Positions 56,242 through 64,000 of a stretch of 64,000 nucleotides of DNA are shown here, in pieces; position 1 is the stretch's first letter; every line of letters starts with the position of its first letter. The position numbers and the translations under genes were made by a program. Source of the stretch: Sagittula salina (GTDB lineage Bacteria > Pseudomonadota > Alphaproteobacteria > Rhodobacterales > Rhodobacteraceae); the NCBI RefSeq assembly GCF_017813235.1, contig NZ_JAGISH010000006.1, forward strand, positions 186,001-250,000, in the 5' to 3' direction. The notes under the pieces are model-generated. The model was not told where the DNA came from, searched no databases, and worked only from the letters and a program-made list of their open reading frames with translations.

Positions 56242-58902
56242 GTGAGCGCTAACACGGCTAACAAAAGTACCGTCACACCGATGATGGCGCAATATTTAGA
56301 AATAAAAGCCAAGTATCCAGACGCTTTGTTGTTCTATCGCATGGGCGATTTTTACGAATTGTTCTTCGACGATGCGGTGGCGGCCTCGGAGGCCCTGGAT
56401 ATCGCGCTGACAAAGCGGGGCAAGCACGAAGGCGAGGATATCGCCATGTGCGGCGTGCCGGTGCACGCGGCAGAGGGCTACCTGCTGACGCTGATCCGCA
56501 AAGGATTCCGCGTCGCGGTGGGCGAACAGCTCGAGACTCCGGAGGAAGCCAAGAAACGCGGCTATAAGTCGGTGGTGAAGCGGGACGTGGTAAGACTGGT
56601 CACGCCCGGCACGCTGACAGAGGAGTCCCTGCTCGAAGCGCGGCGGCACAACTATCTGGGCGCTTTGGGCAATGTCCGGGACGAATGGGCGCTGGCCTGG
56701 ACCGACATTTCCACCGGAGCGTTCCACGTGATGCCGCTGGGACAGGCCCGCATCGGGGCGGAACTGGCGCGGCTCGCGCCGTCCGAGGTACTGGTTTCCG
56801 ACAAGGTGGACGAGATGCTGCGCGATGTCCTGCGGGACCTCGGGATTGAACCAACCGTATTGGGTGCTGCATCGTTTGACAGCGGCGCGTCGGAGGCTCG
56901 GCTGTGTTCCACGTTCAACGTGCAGACACTCGCCGGGTTCGGATCATTCGGGCGCGCGGAGCTTTCGGCCATGGGCGCGTTGGTCGACTACCTCGATATC
57001 ACGCAAAAGGGACGGCTGCCGCTGCTCATGCCGCCGAAACAGGAGGTCAGCGCGCGGCTGATGCAGATCGACGCGGCGACGCGCCGGAACCTCGAACTGA
57101 CGCAGGCCATGTCCGGCGGCCGCGTCGGGTCCCTGCTGGCAACGATCGACCGGACGGTGACGGCGGGTGGCGCCCGCCTGCTGGAACGGCGGGTTTCATC
57201 GCCCTCGCAGGATCTGGGCGTAATCCACGAGCGGCTGGAGGCCGTGCGTTTTGGGGTGGAGGGGGCGTTCTCTGACAGCCTGCGCGACGTGTTGCGGCGG
57301 GTGCCCGACGTGGAACGCGCGCTGTCGCGGCTCTCGCTCGACCGGGGCGGGCCGCGCGATCTGGCGGCGGTACGGAACGCGCTGGCGCAGGCCGAAGGGC
57401 TGGCGGAGCGGCTCTCCGATGCCGACCTCCCCGCGCTTTTGGGGCGCAGTAAAGACTGTTTGACGGGGCATGACGTTCTGCTGCACGGGTTGGAGACCGC
57501 GTTGGTGGCGGAGCCGCCCCTGCGCTTGCAGGACGGCGGCTTCATCGCGCCGGGTTACGATGAGGGGCTCGATCAGGCGCGGACCCTGCGCGACGAAGGG
57601 CGCGGCGTGATTGCCCGGATGCAGGGTGAATACGCGCAGGAAACCGGGATCGGGGCACTGAAAATCAAGCACAACAACGTGCTGGGCTACTTCATCGAGG
57701 TGACTGCGACCCACGCGGAGAAGATGCACGCGCGCAGCGATCGGTTCATTCACCGGCAGACCACCGCAAACCAGGTCCGTTTCACCACCACCGAATTATC
57801 GGAGCTGGAGACGCGCATCCTCAACGCCGGGGCTGAAGCGGCGGAGATTGAAAAGCGGCTCTATGACGCCCTGAGACGCGCGATTCTGGACAATGCAGGT
57901 GTGCTGGGCGAGCTGGCCGCGTCGCTGGCGGAGTTCGACCTCGCGCTCGGTCTGGCGGAACTGGCGCGCCAACGTGACTGGTGCCTGCCGCTGGTCGATG
58001 ACAGCCGCGCCTTTGCCATCGAGGGCGGACGGCACCCGGTGGTTGAGGCGGCGCTGCAAAAGGCGGGCGAGCCCTTCATCGCCAACGACTGCGACCTCAG
58101 CGCCGAGGGGCAGGCGGCCTCTGTCCGTTTGCTGACGGGCCCGAACATGGCCGGTAAATCGACGTACCTGCGGCAGAACGCGCTGATCGCGTTGCTCGCG
58201 CAGATCGGATCCTACGTGCCCGCCCGGCAGGCGCATCTGGGGGTGGTAAGCCAGATCTTCAGCCGGGTGGGGGCATCGGATGACCTCGCGCGCGGCCGAT
58301 CGACCTTCATGGTCGAAATGGTGGAGACCGCTGCGATCCTCAATCAGGCGGACGAACGCGCGCTCGTGATCCTCGACGAGATCGGGCGCGGTACGGCGAC
58401 CTACGACGGTCTCAGTATTGCGTGGGCCACGCTGGAACACCTGCACGAGGTCAATCGGGTCCGAGGCCTCTTTGCCACGCATTACCACGAACTGACCGTA
58501 TTGGCGGGCAAGCTGAAGGGCGTCAGCAATGCAACCGTGGCGGTGAAGGAGTGGGAGGGGGACGTGATCTTCCTGCACGAGGTGCGGGAAGGGGCAGCGG
58601 ATCGGTCCTACGGCGTGCAGGTGGCGCAGCTGGCGGGCCTGCCGAAGGCGGTGATCACCCGGGCCCGGTCGGTACTGGAAGCGCTGGAAAAAGGCGAGCG
58701 TGAGCGGGCCTCCCCCAAGGCATTGATCGACGACCTGCCGCTATTTTCCATGGCCGCACAGGAGCAGGCGAAGCCTGTTTCACGAGAAACATCGTCCGAG
58801 GCCGAAGACCGCCTGAGGGCGATCAACCCGGACGACCTGTCGCCGCGCGAAGCCTTGCAGGCGCTTTACGAATTACGCGATCTGGTGGGGAAGGCGGGCT
58901 AA
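56242..58902 (+). CDS. mutS: DNA mismatch repair protein MutS
   Basis: 886 residues. Mismatch-reading motif FYRMGDFYELF (Phe37-x-Glu39), connector, lever and clamp domains, ATPase with Walker A TGPNMAGKST near residue 635 and LVILDEIGRGTATYDG, and a C-terminal tetramerisation tail. Start GTG at 56242 behind TAGGGGA. The first ~35 codons are clearly AT-richer than the rest of the gene. A near-consensus parS lies at codons 845-850, in the linker before the tail. Confidence 0.97.
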   Translation: MSANTANKSTVTPMMAQYLEIKAKYPDALLFYRMGDFYELFFDDAVAASEALDIALTKRGKHEGEDIAMCGVPVHAAEGYLLTLIRKGFRVAVGEQLETPEEAKKRGYKSVVKRDVVRLVTPGTLTEESLLEARRHNYLGALGNVRDEWALAWTDISTGAFHVMPLGQARIGAELARLAPSEVLVSDKVDEMLRDVLRDLGIEPTVLGAASFDSGASEARLCSTFNVQTLAGFGSFGRAELSAMGALVDYLDITQKGRLPLLMPPKQEVSARLMQIDAATRRNLELTQAMSGGRVGSLLATIDRTVTAGGARLLERRVSSPSQDLGVIHERLEAVRFGVEGAFSDSLRDVLRRVPDVERALSRLSLDRGGPRDLAAVRNALAQAEGLAERLSDADLPALLGRSKDCLTGHDVLLHGLETALVAEPPLRLQDGGFIAPGYDEGLDQARTLRDEGRGVIARMQGEYAQETGIGALKIKHNNVLGYFIEVTATHAEKMHARSDRFIHRQTTANQVRFTTTELSELETRILNAGAEAAEIEKRLYDALRRAILDNAGVLGELAASLAEFDLALGLAELARQRDWCLPLVDDSRAFAIEGGRHPVVEAALQKAGEPFIANDCDLSAEGQAASVRLLTGPNMAGKSTYLRQNALIALLAQIGSYVPARQAHLGVVSQIFSRVGASDDLARGRSTFMVEMVETAAILNQADERALVILDEIGRGTATYDGLSIAWATLEHLHEVNRVRGLFATHYHELTVLAGKLKGVSNATVAVKEWEGDVIFLHEVREGAADRSYGVQVAQLAGLPKAVITRARSVLEALEKGERERASPKALIDDLPLFSMAAQEQAKPVSRETSSEAEDRLRAINPDDLSPREALQALYELRDLVGKAG
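58776..58791. other. parS centromere site (near-consensus)
   Basis: TGTTTCACGAGAAACA differs from the conserved bacterial parS TGTTTCACGTGAAACA at one base. It lies in the coding sequence of mutS, 4.5 kb from parB. ParB loads on such sites near the origin, which fits the neighbouring parB gene. A further half-site (ACGTGAAAC) is at 58972-58980. Confidence 0.8.
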
Positions 58903-58982
58903 ACCGCTATGTCAGGCGGAAGGGGGGAACCGACCCATGCAGCGTCCGGACCGACCCTGCCGCTCTGACAAACGTGAAACGA

Positions 58983-59010
58983 AAAAGCCGGGCGCGATGG
59001 CCCGGCTTTT
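58983..59010. terminator. Bidirectional terminator between mutS and grpE
   Basis: AAAAGCCGGGC-GCGATG-GCCCGGCTTTT: seven GC-rich pairs extended by A/T pairs, with T-tracts on both strands, between the convergent mutS and grpE genes. Confidence 0.92.
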
Positions 59011-59025
59011 CGACGTCTGGGGGAC

Positions 59026-59583
59026 TTACTTCGCCGCAGGGGTGGAAGAGACGCCAACCTGCGCCGGGCGCAGCAGGCGGTCGTGCAGCATGAAGCCCTC
59101 TGCCGAAACCTGAATGATCTCGCCTGCGGTGGTGCCGGGCACGGGGGCCTCGAACATTGCCTCATGTTGTTTCGGGTCGAACTTGTCACCGATCTCGGGC
59201 GTGAGACGGGACACACCGTGACGGTCGAAGACGTTGAGGAGTTCCTTCAACGTCAGTTCCACGCCTTCGACCAGCGCTGTGGAGGCTGCGGAATCATCCT
59301 CTTTCGCAGCGAGCAGCGCGCGGTTGAGGTTGTCGTAGACCGGCAGCAGATCGCGGGCGATGCGGGTGCCTCCGTACGCCTGGGCCTCCTGCCGATCCTT
59401 CGCCGCGCGCTTGCGGGCGTTATCGGCCTCTGCAAGGGCGCGCATGTATTTGTCGCGGAACTCGTCGCGTTCGGCGCGCAGGCTATCCACCTCCATTGCA
59501 CCGTCGTCGATTTCGACATCGGCATAATCCGCCTCGGCGGATTCCACGTCGTCGAGGAACTGTTCTTCTTTCGGATCTGCCAT
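59026..59583 (-). CDS. grpE: Nucleotide exchange factor GrpE
   Basis: 185 residues. Acidic N-terminus, long coiled coil (residues 45-105, LRAERDEFRDKYMRALAEAD), then the beta domain with FDPKQHEAMFEAPVPG and GEIIQVSAEGFMLHDRLLRPAQV. Exchanges ADP for ATP on DnaK. ATG at 59583, three bases after hrcA, so one transcript. dnaK itself is not in the window. Confidence 0.96.
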   Translation of the reverse strand: MADPKEEQFLDDVESAEADYADVEIDDGAMEVDSLRAERDEFRDKYMRALAEADNARKRAAKDRQEAQAYGGTRIARDLLPVYDNLNRALLAAKEDDSAASTALVEGVELTLKELLNVFDRHGVSRLTPEIGDKFDPKQHEAMFEAPVPGTTAGEIIQVSAEGFMLHDRLLRPAQVGVSSTPAAK

Positions 59584-59586
59584 TCT

Positions 59587-60654
59587 TCACCTCTGGCTCC
59601 GGTCGGTGATCAGCTTGCCGACCAGTTGCGCTGTATAATCCACGATCGGAACGATGCGCCCATAGTTCAGGCGCGTGGGGCCGATGACGCCGACCGCTCC
59701 GATGATCTTACGGTCAGCGTTCATATATGGAGAGACCACCAGAGAGGAACCCGAAAGTGAGAAAAGTTTGTTCTCCGAGCCGATAAAAATGCGGACTCCG
59801 TCGCCATCTTCGGTCAATTCGAGGAACTCGGCGATATCACGCTTACGCTCGAGGTCGTCAAAGAGGCTGCGGATTCGGTCCAGTTCCTCCTCTGCCGCCT
59901 CATCAAGCAGATTCGCCCTCCCACGCACGATGAGACGTTCATGCCGGGTATCCGGTTTGTCCCAGACCGCAATCCCGGCAGCGATCAGGTCGGCGGCAAG
60001 GCTGTCGATCTCGCGACGGCGGCGGGCGACTTCCTGTTCCATCACGCGTCGCAGTTCGGACAGGGTGCGGCCCTCAGTCAGGGCGTTGATGAAGTTCGCC
60101 GCCTCCCGCATGGCCGAGGGCGTCATCCCCGGCGGCGGCGTGAACACGCGATTTTCCACATGCCCGTCCGCGAAGACGATAACCACCAGCGCGCGATCCG
60201 GTGCGAGAGAAACAAAGTCGATGTGCTTGAGCGGTGCCTCGTGTTTTGGCGTCAGTACCAGCGATGCTCCGCGGGTCACTCCGGAAAGCGCGGAACCGAT
60301 TTCGTCCAACAGGCCACCGACGTCAGAGGCGCTGCGACCGGCCGTGGCGTCGAGTTTCTCGCGGTCGTCACTGTCGAGTTCGCGGACCTCCAGAAGCCCG
60401 TCGACGAACATGCGAAGGCCAAGTTGCGTGGGGATGCGCCCGGCAGATACGTGCGGGCTGTCGAGCAGGCCGAGAAATTCAAGATCCTGCATCACGTTGC
60501 GGATCGTCGCGGCCGATACCTTTTCGGTCAGAGCGCGGGTCAGCGTGCGGGAACCGACCGGTTCGCCGGTATCCAGATAGCCTTCGACCACCCGGCGGAA
60601 CACTTCGCGGGATCGGGCATTCATCTGCGAAAGAAGTTTGCTGGGTTCTGACAT
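59587..60654 (-). CDS. hrcA: Heat-inducible transcription repressor HrcA
   Basis: 355 residues. N-terminal winged helix ([43 protein letters not shown]), then the GAF-like domain and C-terminal [15 protein letters not shown]. Binds CIRCE operators upstream of groESL-type operons; no CIRCE is evident in this window. Start at ATG 60654 behind AGGGAGAA rather than the open frame seven codons upstream. Divergent from rph. Confidence 0.96.
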   Translation of the reverse strand: MSEPSKLLSQMNARSREVFRRVVEGYLDTGEPVGSRTLTRALTEKVSAATIRNVMQDLEFLGLLDSPHVSAGRIPTQLGLRMFVDGLLEVRELDSDDREKLDATAGRSASDVGGLLDEIGSALSGVTRGASLVLTPKHEAPLKHIDFVSLAPDRALVVIVFADGHVENRVFTPPPGMTPSAMREAANFINALTEGRTLSELRRVMEQEVARRRREIDSLAADLIAAGIAVWDKPDTRHERLIVRGRANLLDEAAEEELDRIRSLFDDLERKRDIAEFLELTEDGDGVRIFIGSENKLFSLSGSSLVVSPYMNADRKIIGAVGVIGPTRLNYGRIVPIVDYTAQLVGKLITDRSQR

Positions 60655-60763
60655 CGTTCTCCCTTTGCGCGCCATTAAAGTGGACGGTGCAGCGGCGTCA
60701 ATCGGGGTTGCGCTGAAGGAGGCGGCCTGTCATCCCGAAAGCGATATCAGGAAGGACAAGACC

Positions 60764-61480
60764 ATGCGACCGTCAGGACGAGATTTAAGCGAAATGCGCG
60801 CGGTTTCAATCGAGACCGGGGTGACGAAGCACGCCGAAGGGTCATGCCTGATCCGAATGGGGGACACCCATGTGCTGTGCACCGCCTCTCTGGAAGAGCG
60901 GGTGCCGCCGTTTATCAAGGGATCGGGGCAGGGTTGGGTGACAGCGGAATATGGTATGCTGCCGCGCTCGACCTCCTCGCGGATGCGGCGTGAGGCGACG
61001 CAGGGCAAACAAGGCGGCCGGACGGTGGAAATCCAGCGCCTGATCGGCCGCGCATTGCGTGCGGGCGTCGACCGCAACGCGCTGGGAGAACGCCAGATAA
61101 CCGTCGATTGCGACGTGATCCAGGCGGATGGCGGGACGCGCTGCGCCTCCATCACCGGGGGCTGGGTCGCGCTGCGACTGGCGGTGAACAAACTGCTGAA
61201 GGCCGGTGACATCGTGACCGATCCGCTGATTTCGCCCGTGGCGGCCGTATCCTGCGGCGTTTACGCCGGGCAGGCGGTTCTGGACCTCGACTATCCGGAA
61301 GATTCCGAGGCCGGCGTGGACGGGAACTTCATCCTCCGGGGCGACGGAGCACTGATCGAGGTGCAGATGAGTGCAGAAGGTTCTGTGTTCTCCCGCACCC
61401 AGATGGACAGCCTGATGGGTCTGGCCGAAAAGGGCGTGAACGAGTTGGTCACGGCACAATTGGCGGCAGTGCAAAGATGA
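60764..61480 (+). CDS. rph: Ribonuclease PH
   Basis: 238 residues. Phosphorolytic 3' exoribonuclease that trims tRNA ends. [37 protein letters not shown] and [19 protein letters not shown] are canonical. ATG at 60764 behind AGGAAGGA. First gene of rph-rdgB-hemW, all overlapping. Confidence 0.97.
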   Translation: MRPSGRDLSEMRAVSIETGVTKHAEGSCLIRMGDTHVLCTASLEERVPPFIKGSGQGWVTAEYGMLPRSTSSRMRREATQGKQGGRTVEIQRLIGRALRAGVDRNALGERQITVDCDVIQADGGTRCASITGGWVALRLAVNKLLKAGDIVTDPLISPVAAVSCGVYAGQAVLDLDYPEDSEAGVDGNFILRGDGALIEVQMSAEGSVFSRTQMDSLMGLAEKGVNELVTAQLAAVQR

Positions 61481-62103
61481 CCATGCGCGACCGGATCGGC
61501 GACCGGCTGCTGGTCGCCACCCACAACCAGGGCAAGCTGGAGGAAATCGCGGCGCTGCTGGAGCCTTTCGGGGTGACTGTGGTGGGCGCAAATGAGATGG
61601 GCCTGCCGGAGCCGGTCGAGGACGGCACGACCTTTGTCGAAAACGCCCGGATCAAGGCTCATGCCGCGGCCAAGGCCACCGGCCTGCCCGCACTCTCGGA
61701 CGATAGTGGCATCGAAGTGGACGCGCTGGACAAGGCACCGGGTGTCTACACTGCCGACTGGTCCGAGACGCCGTCAGGCCGCGATTTTGTCATGGCCATG
61801 ACAAAAACCCACGATCTGTTGGTGGAAAAAGGTGCGCCGGAACCCTGGACCGCGCGGTTCTGCTGTACATTGGTCCTTGCCTTTCCGGACGGGGAGGATC
61901 TGGTGTTCCCCGGCGTGATGGAGGGGCGCGTTACTTGGCCGATGCGAGGCGATCAGGGGCATGGATATGACCCGATCTTCGTACCGGCAGGGTATGACAA
62001 AACCTTTGGCGAGATGGATCGCTGGAAAAAGAACGAGATCAGCCACCGAGCGGACGCCTTCCGCAAGTTGGTGGAAGGTTGTTTTGGGCATGACGCAGCC
62101 TGA
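61477..62103 (+). CDS. rdgB: XTP/dITP pyrophosphatase (HAM1/RdgB)
   Basis: 208 residues. [13 protein letters not shown] binds the substrate; [21 protein letters not shown] holds the catalytic Asp. Removes non-canonical purine triphosphates. ATG at 61477 overlaps the rph stop (ATGA). Confidence 0.96.
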   Translation: MTMRDRIGDRLLVATHNQGKLEEIAALLEPFGVTVVGANEMGLPEPVEDGTTFVENARIKAHAAAKATGLPALSDDSGIEVDALDKAPGVYTADWSETPSGRDFVMAMTKTHDLLVEKGAPEPWTARFCCTLVLAFPDGEDLVFPGVMEGRVTWPMRGDQGHGYDPIFVPAGYDKTFGEMDRWKKNEISHRADAFRKLVEGCFGHDAA

Positions 62104-63250
62104 AAACTGGCAGACGGGGGGCTTTGGGCTCTATGTGCACTGGCCGTTTTGCGAGGCAAAGTGCCCCTACTGCGACTTCAACAGTCACGTAGTGGCCTCG
62201 GTCGATCAGCGCCCCTGGGCAGAGGCGCTGGCCGCCGAGATCCGGCGCTACGCCGAGGCCGTGCCGGGACGGGTGCTAACCTCGATCTTTTTCGGAGGCG
62301 GTACGCCGTCACTGATGGCCCCCGAAACGGTGGCGACGGTGATCGGGGCGGCGCGCGGCTCCTGGACTTTTGCCAACGACATAGAAATCACGCTTGAGGC
62401 CAATCCGCGGTCAGTGGAGGCGGCGCGTTTCGAGGGCTACGCGCGGGCCGGTGTGAACCGGGTGTCACTCGGCGTCCAGTCCCTGCGCGAGGACGATCTG
62501 CGCAAACTCGGGCGATTGCACGATGTGAAGGAAGCGCAAGCGGCCTTTGGCATCGCACGTGAGGTGTTCGACCGCGTCAGTTTCGACCTGATCTATGCAC
62601 GCCAGGGTCAGAACCTCCGGGATTGGGAGGAGGAACTGGGTGAGGCACTGGAAATGGCGGTTGATCACCTATCCCTCTACCAGTTGACCGTAGAACCGGG
62701 AACGGCGTTCTGGGACCGCGCGCAGAAGGGGCGGCTAAAGGGGTTGCCGACAGAAGATCTGGGCGCGGATATGTATGAATTGACTCAGGAGCTTTGTGCC
62801 GGCGCCGGCATGCCAGCTTACGAGGTGTCCAATCACGCGCCGGCCGGTTCTGAATCTCGGCATAACCTCGTTTACTGGCGGTATGGCGACTGGATCGGCG
62901 TAGGACCCGGGGCGCACGGTCGGTTTTCGGTGCACAATACCCGATACGAAACGATCGCCCATCGGATGCCTGGCGTGTGGCTTCCGGCAGCACAAGCTGG
63001 CAATGGGGACCTGTCGCGAGACGTGGTACCTATGGAAGATCAAGCTATAGAATACCTCATTATGGGGCTCAGGCTATCTGAAGGGGTTGATCTGGAACGG
63101 CTACACAATATGTCGCGAAGCGTTGCACCTGATGCCGTGATTGAGGAACTGACACGGATGGGATTGCTTCGGATCTCGTCCCACCAGCTGAAGGCGACGC
63201 TGGAAGGACGCATGGTGCTGAATTCGGTCATAGAAAAGCTGGTGCCGTAG
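62090..63250 (+). CDS. hemW: Heme chaperone HemW (radical SAM, CPO-III-like)
   Basis: 386 residues. [20 protein letters not shown] carries Cys21, Cys25 and Cys28 of the CxxxCxxC cluster; it has the HemW layout ([24 protein letters not shown]) without the extra N-terminal residues of coproporphyrinogen dehydrogenase HemN. ATG at 62090, 14 bp inside rdgB. GC content falls in the last ~300 bases. Confidence 0.94.
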   Translation: MTQPENWQTGGFGLYVHWPFCEAKCPYCDFNSHVVASVDQRPWAEALAAEIRRYAEAVPGRVLTSIFFGGGTPSLMAPETVATVIGAARGSWTFANDIEITLEANPRSVEAARFEGYARAGVNRVSLGVQSLREDDLRKLGRLHDVKEAQAAFGIAREVFDRVSFDLIYARQGQNLRDWEEELGEALEMAVDHLSLYQLTVEPGTAFWDRAQKGRLKGLPTEDLGADMYELTQELCAGAGMPAYEVSNHAPAGSESRHNLVYWRYGDWIGVGPGAHGRFSVHNTRYETIAHRMPGVWLPAAQAGNGDLSRDVVPMEDQAIEYLIMGLRLSEGVDLERLHNMSRSVAPDAVIEELTRMGLLRISSHQLKATLEGRMVLNSVIEKLVP

Positions 63251-63253
63251 AAC

Positions 63254-64000
63254 CTACCGATATGTGCTAAGCAGGCTGCACAGGGCGTCGAGATGCTCAA
63301 GCGTGTCGTAAGCAATTGTTACGCGCCCCTTTTCCGACCCCGGCTTGTGATCGATACTCACCTTCATCCCAAGAGCGGCTGAAAGATCGCCCTCAAGCGC
63401 CTTCGTGTCGGCGTCTTTATCCATGCTGAAGGCCGCAACGTCTGATGGTTTACGCGGCGGTTTGTCGAGGCTTGGGCCAGATTTCACCAGCTTCTCCGTG
63501 TCGCGAACGGACAGGCCCTTGTCTACAATGGTCTTTGCCATCTGCTCGGGATTGGGGGCCGTGATCAGAGCCCGTGCGTGTCCGGCACTGAGAGCGCCAG
63601 AGGTAACCATCTCCTGAACAGGCTCGGGCAAATTGAGCAGACGCATAAGGTTGGCGATATGCGATCGGGATTTGCCTAGAGCTTCGGCGAGTTTTTCCTG
63701 TGTATGGCCGAATTTGAACATGAGCTGGCGATAACCGGCGGCTTCTTCGATCGGGTTCAGATCCGCCCGCTGGATGTTCTCGATAATGGCAACTTCAAGC
63801 ACTTCTGTATCGTTGAAATCGCGAATGATCACCGGGACTTCATGCAGTTGGGCCATCTGCGCCGCTCGCCACCGGCGCTCGCCGGCGACGATTTCGAACA
63901 TACCGTCCGCCTGGGGATCCGGCCGCACGATCAACGGCTGGATCACGCCTTTGGTGCGGATCGAATTCGCCAGATCATCGAGGTGAACTTGCGTAAAGGT
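63254..64000 (-). CDS. parB: Chromosome partitioning protein ParB (5' end cut by window edge)
   Basis: 248 residues of the C-terminal side are present; the frame is open to base 64000 and the N-terminus is outside. CTP-binding motif GERRWRAAQMA, the IENIQRADLNPIEEA segment and helix-turn-helix TQEKLAEALGKSRSHIANLMRLL bind parS; the C-terminal dimer domain ends LDALCSLLSTYR. Works with ParA in origin segregation. Convergent with hemW, 3 bp apart. Confidence 0.97.
   Translation of the reverse strand, partial: TFTQVHLDDLANSIRTKGVIQPLIVRPDPQADGMFEIVAGERRWRAAQMAQLHEVPVIIRDFNDTEVLEVAIIENIQRADLNPIEEAAGYRQLMFKFGHTQEKLAEALGKSRSHIANLMRLLNLPEPVQEMVTSGALSAGHARALITAPNPEQMAKTIVDKGLSVRDTEKLVKSGPSLDKPPRKPSDVAAFSMDKDADTKALEGDLSAALGMKVSIDHKPGSEKGRVTIAYDTLEHLDALCSLLSTYR

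Overview
The window is about 64 kb of densely coding, roughly 63-65 % GC chromosomal DNA from an alphaproteobacterium. Gene content and order (tandem glycine riboswitch-gcvT-gcvH-gcvP, a hisC/arogenate dehydrogenase pair, hrcA-grpE next to rph-rdgB-hemW next to parB, Rhodobacterales-type protein sequences throughout) point to the Roseobacter group of Rhodobacterales. I cannot name a genus. There is no rRNA, tRNA, insertion sequence, prophage or CRISPR array. The parB fragment at the right edge and a near-consensus parS site inside mutS place the right end close to the replication origin.

Layout. 1-6 kb: tRNA hydroxylase trhO (cut by the left edge), a short Hsp70-like protein, then pncA, a membrane hybrid histidine kinase and pncB (NAD salvage with a kinase between the two enzymes). 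6-12.5 kb: a membrane acyltransferase and two fatty-acid-hydroxylase-type membrane proteins flanking hisC-tyrC and an extensin-family lipoprotein. 12.5-19 kb: the glycine cleavage operon led by a tandem glycine riboswitch, preceded by an NsrR-like Rrf2 regulator. 19-22 kb: gamma-glutamylcyclotransferase-like, YciI, ubiG, proline iminopeptidase. 21.9-27.5 kb: a complete oligopeptide-type ABC importer. 27.6-31.9 kb: MarR, nitrilase, glutaredoxin and ComF genes on one strand, a methyltransferase and hemH on the other. 32-34.4 kb: a small membrane protein, two L,D-transpeptidases and a CAP-domain lipoprotein. 34.4-41.3 kb: a TrmA/RumA-type RNA methyltransferase downstream of three translationally coupled ABC exporters. 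41.5-46.6 kb: CCA-adding enzyme, CoA-type Nudix, Hsp33, a second Nudix, a response regulator-PP2C phosphatase and a divergent stand-alone Hpt protein. 46.7-53.8 kb: ilvA, argG, SCP2-like, DUF1810, exported MsrA, ribokinase and an uncharacterised metzincin-like protein with a coupled small exported partner. 53.9-64 kb: maeB, mutS, grpE, hrcA, rph-rdgB-hemW and parB.

Most of the window is ordinary core genome. No complete novel multi-gene system is evident. The least explained items are: a recurrent intergenic element found after minus-strand genes (GAGTATTT...CAAGAAGAA core, five copies); an apparent internal duplication of the N-terminal membrane module in the DppC-type permease; the metzincin-like gene pair; the kinase embedded between pncA and pncB; and the orphan Hpt/PP2C signalling pair. 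All assignments come from reading the sequence; no database search was run.
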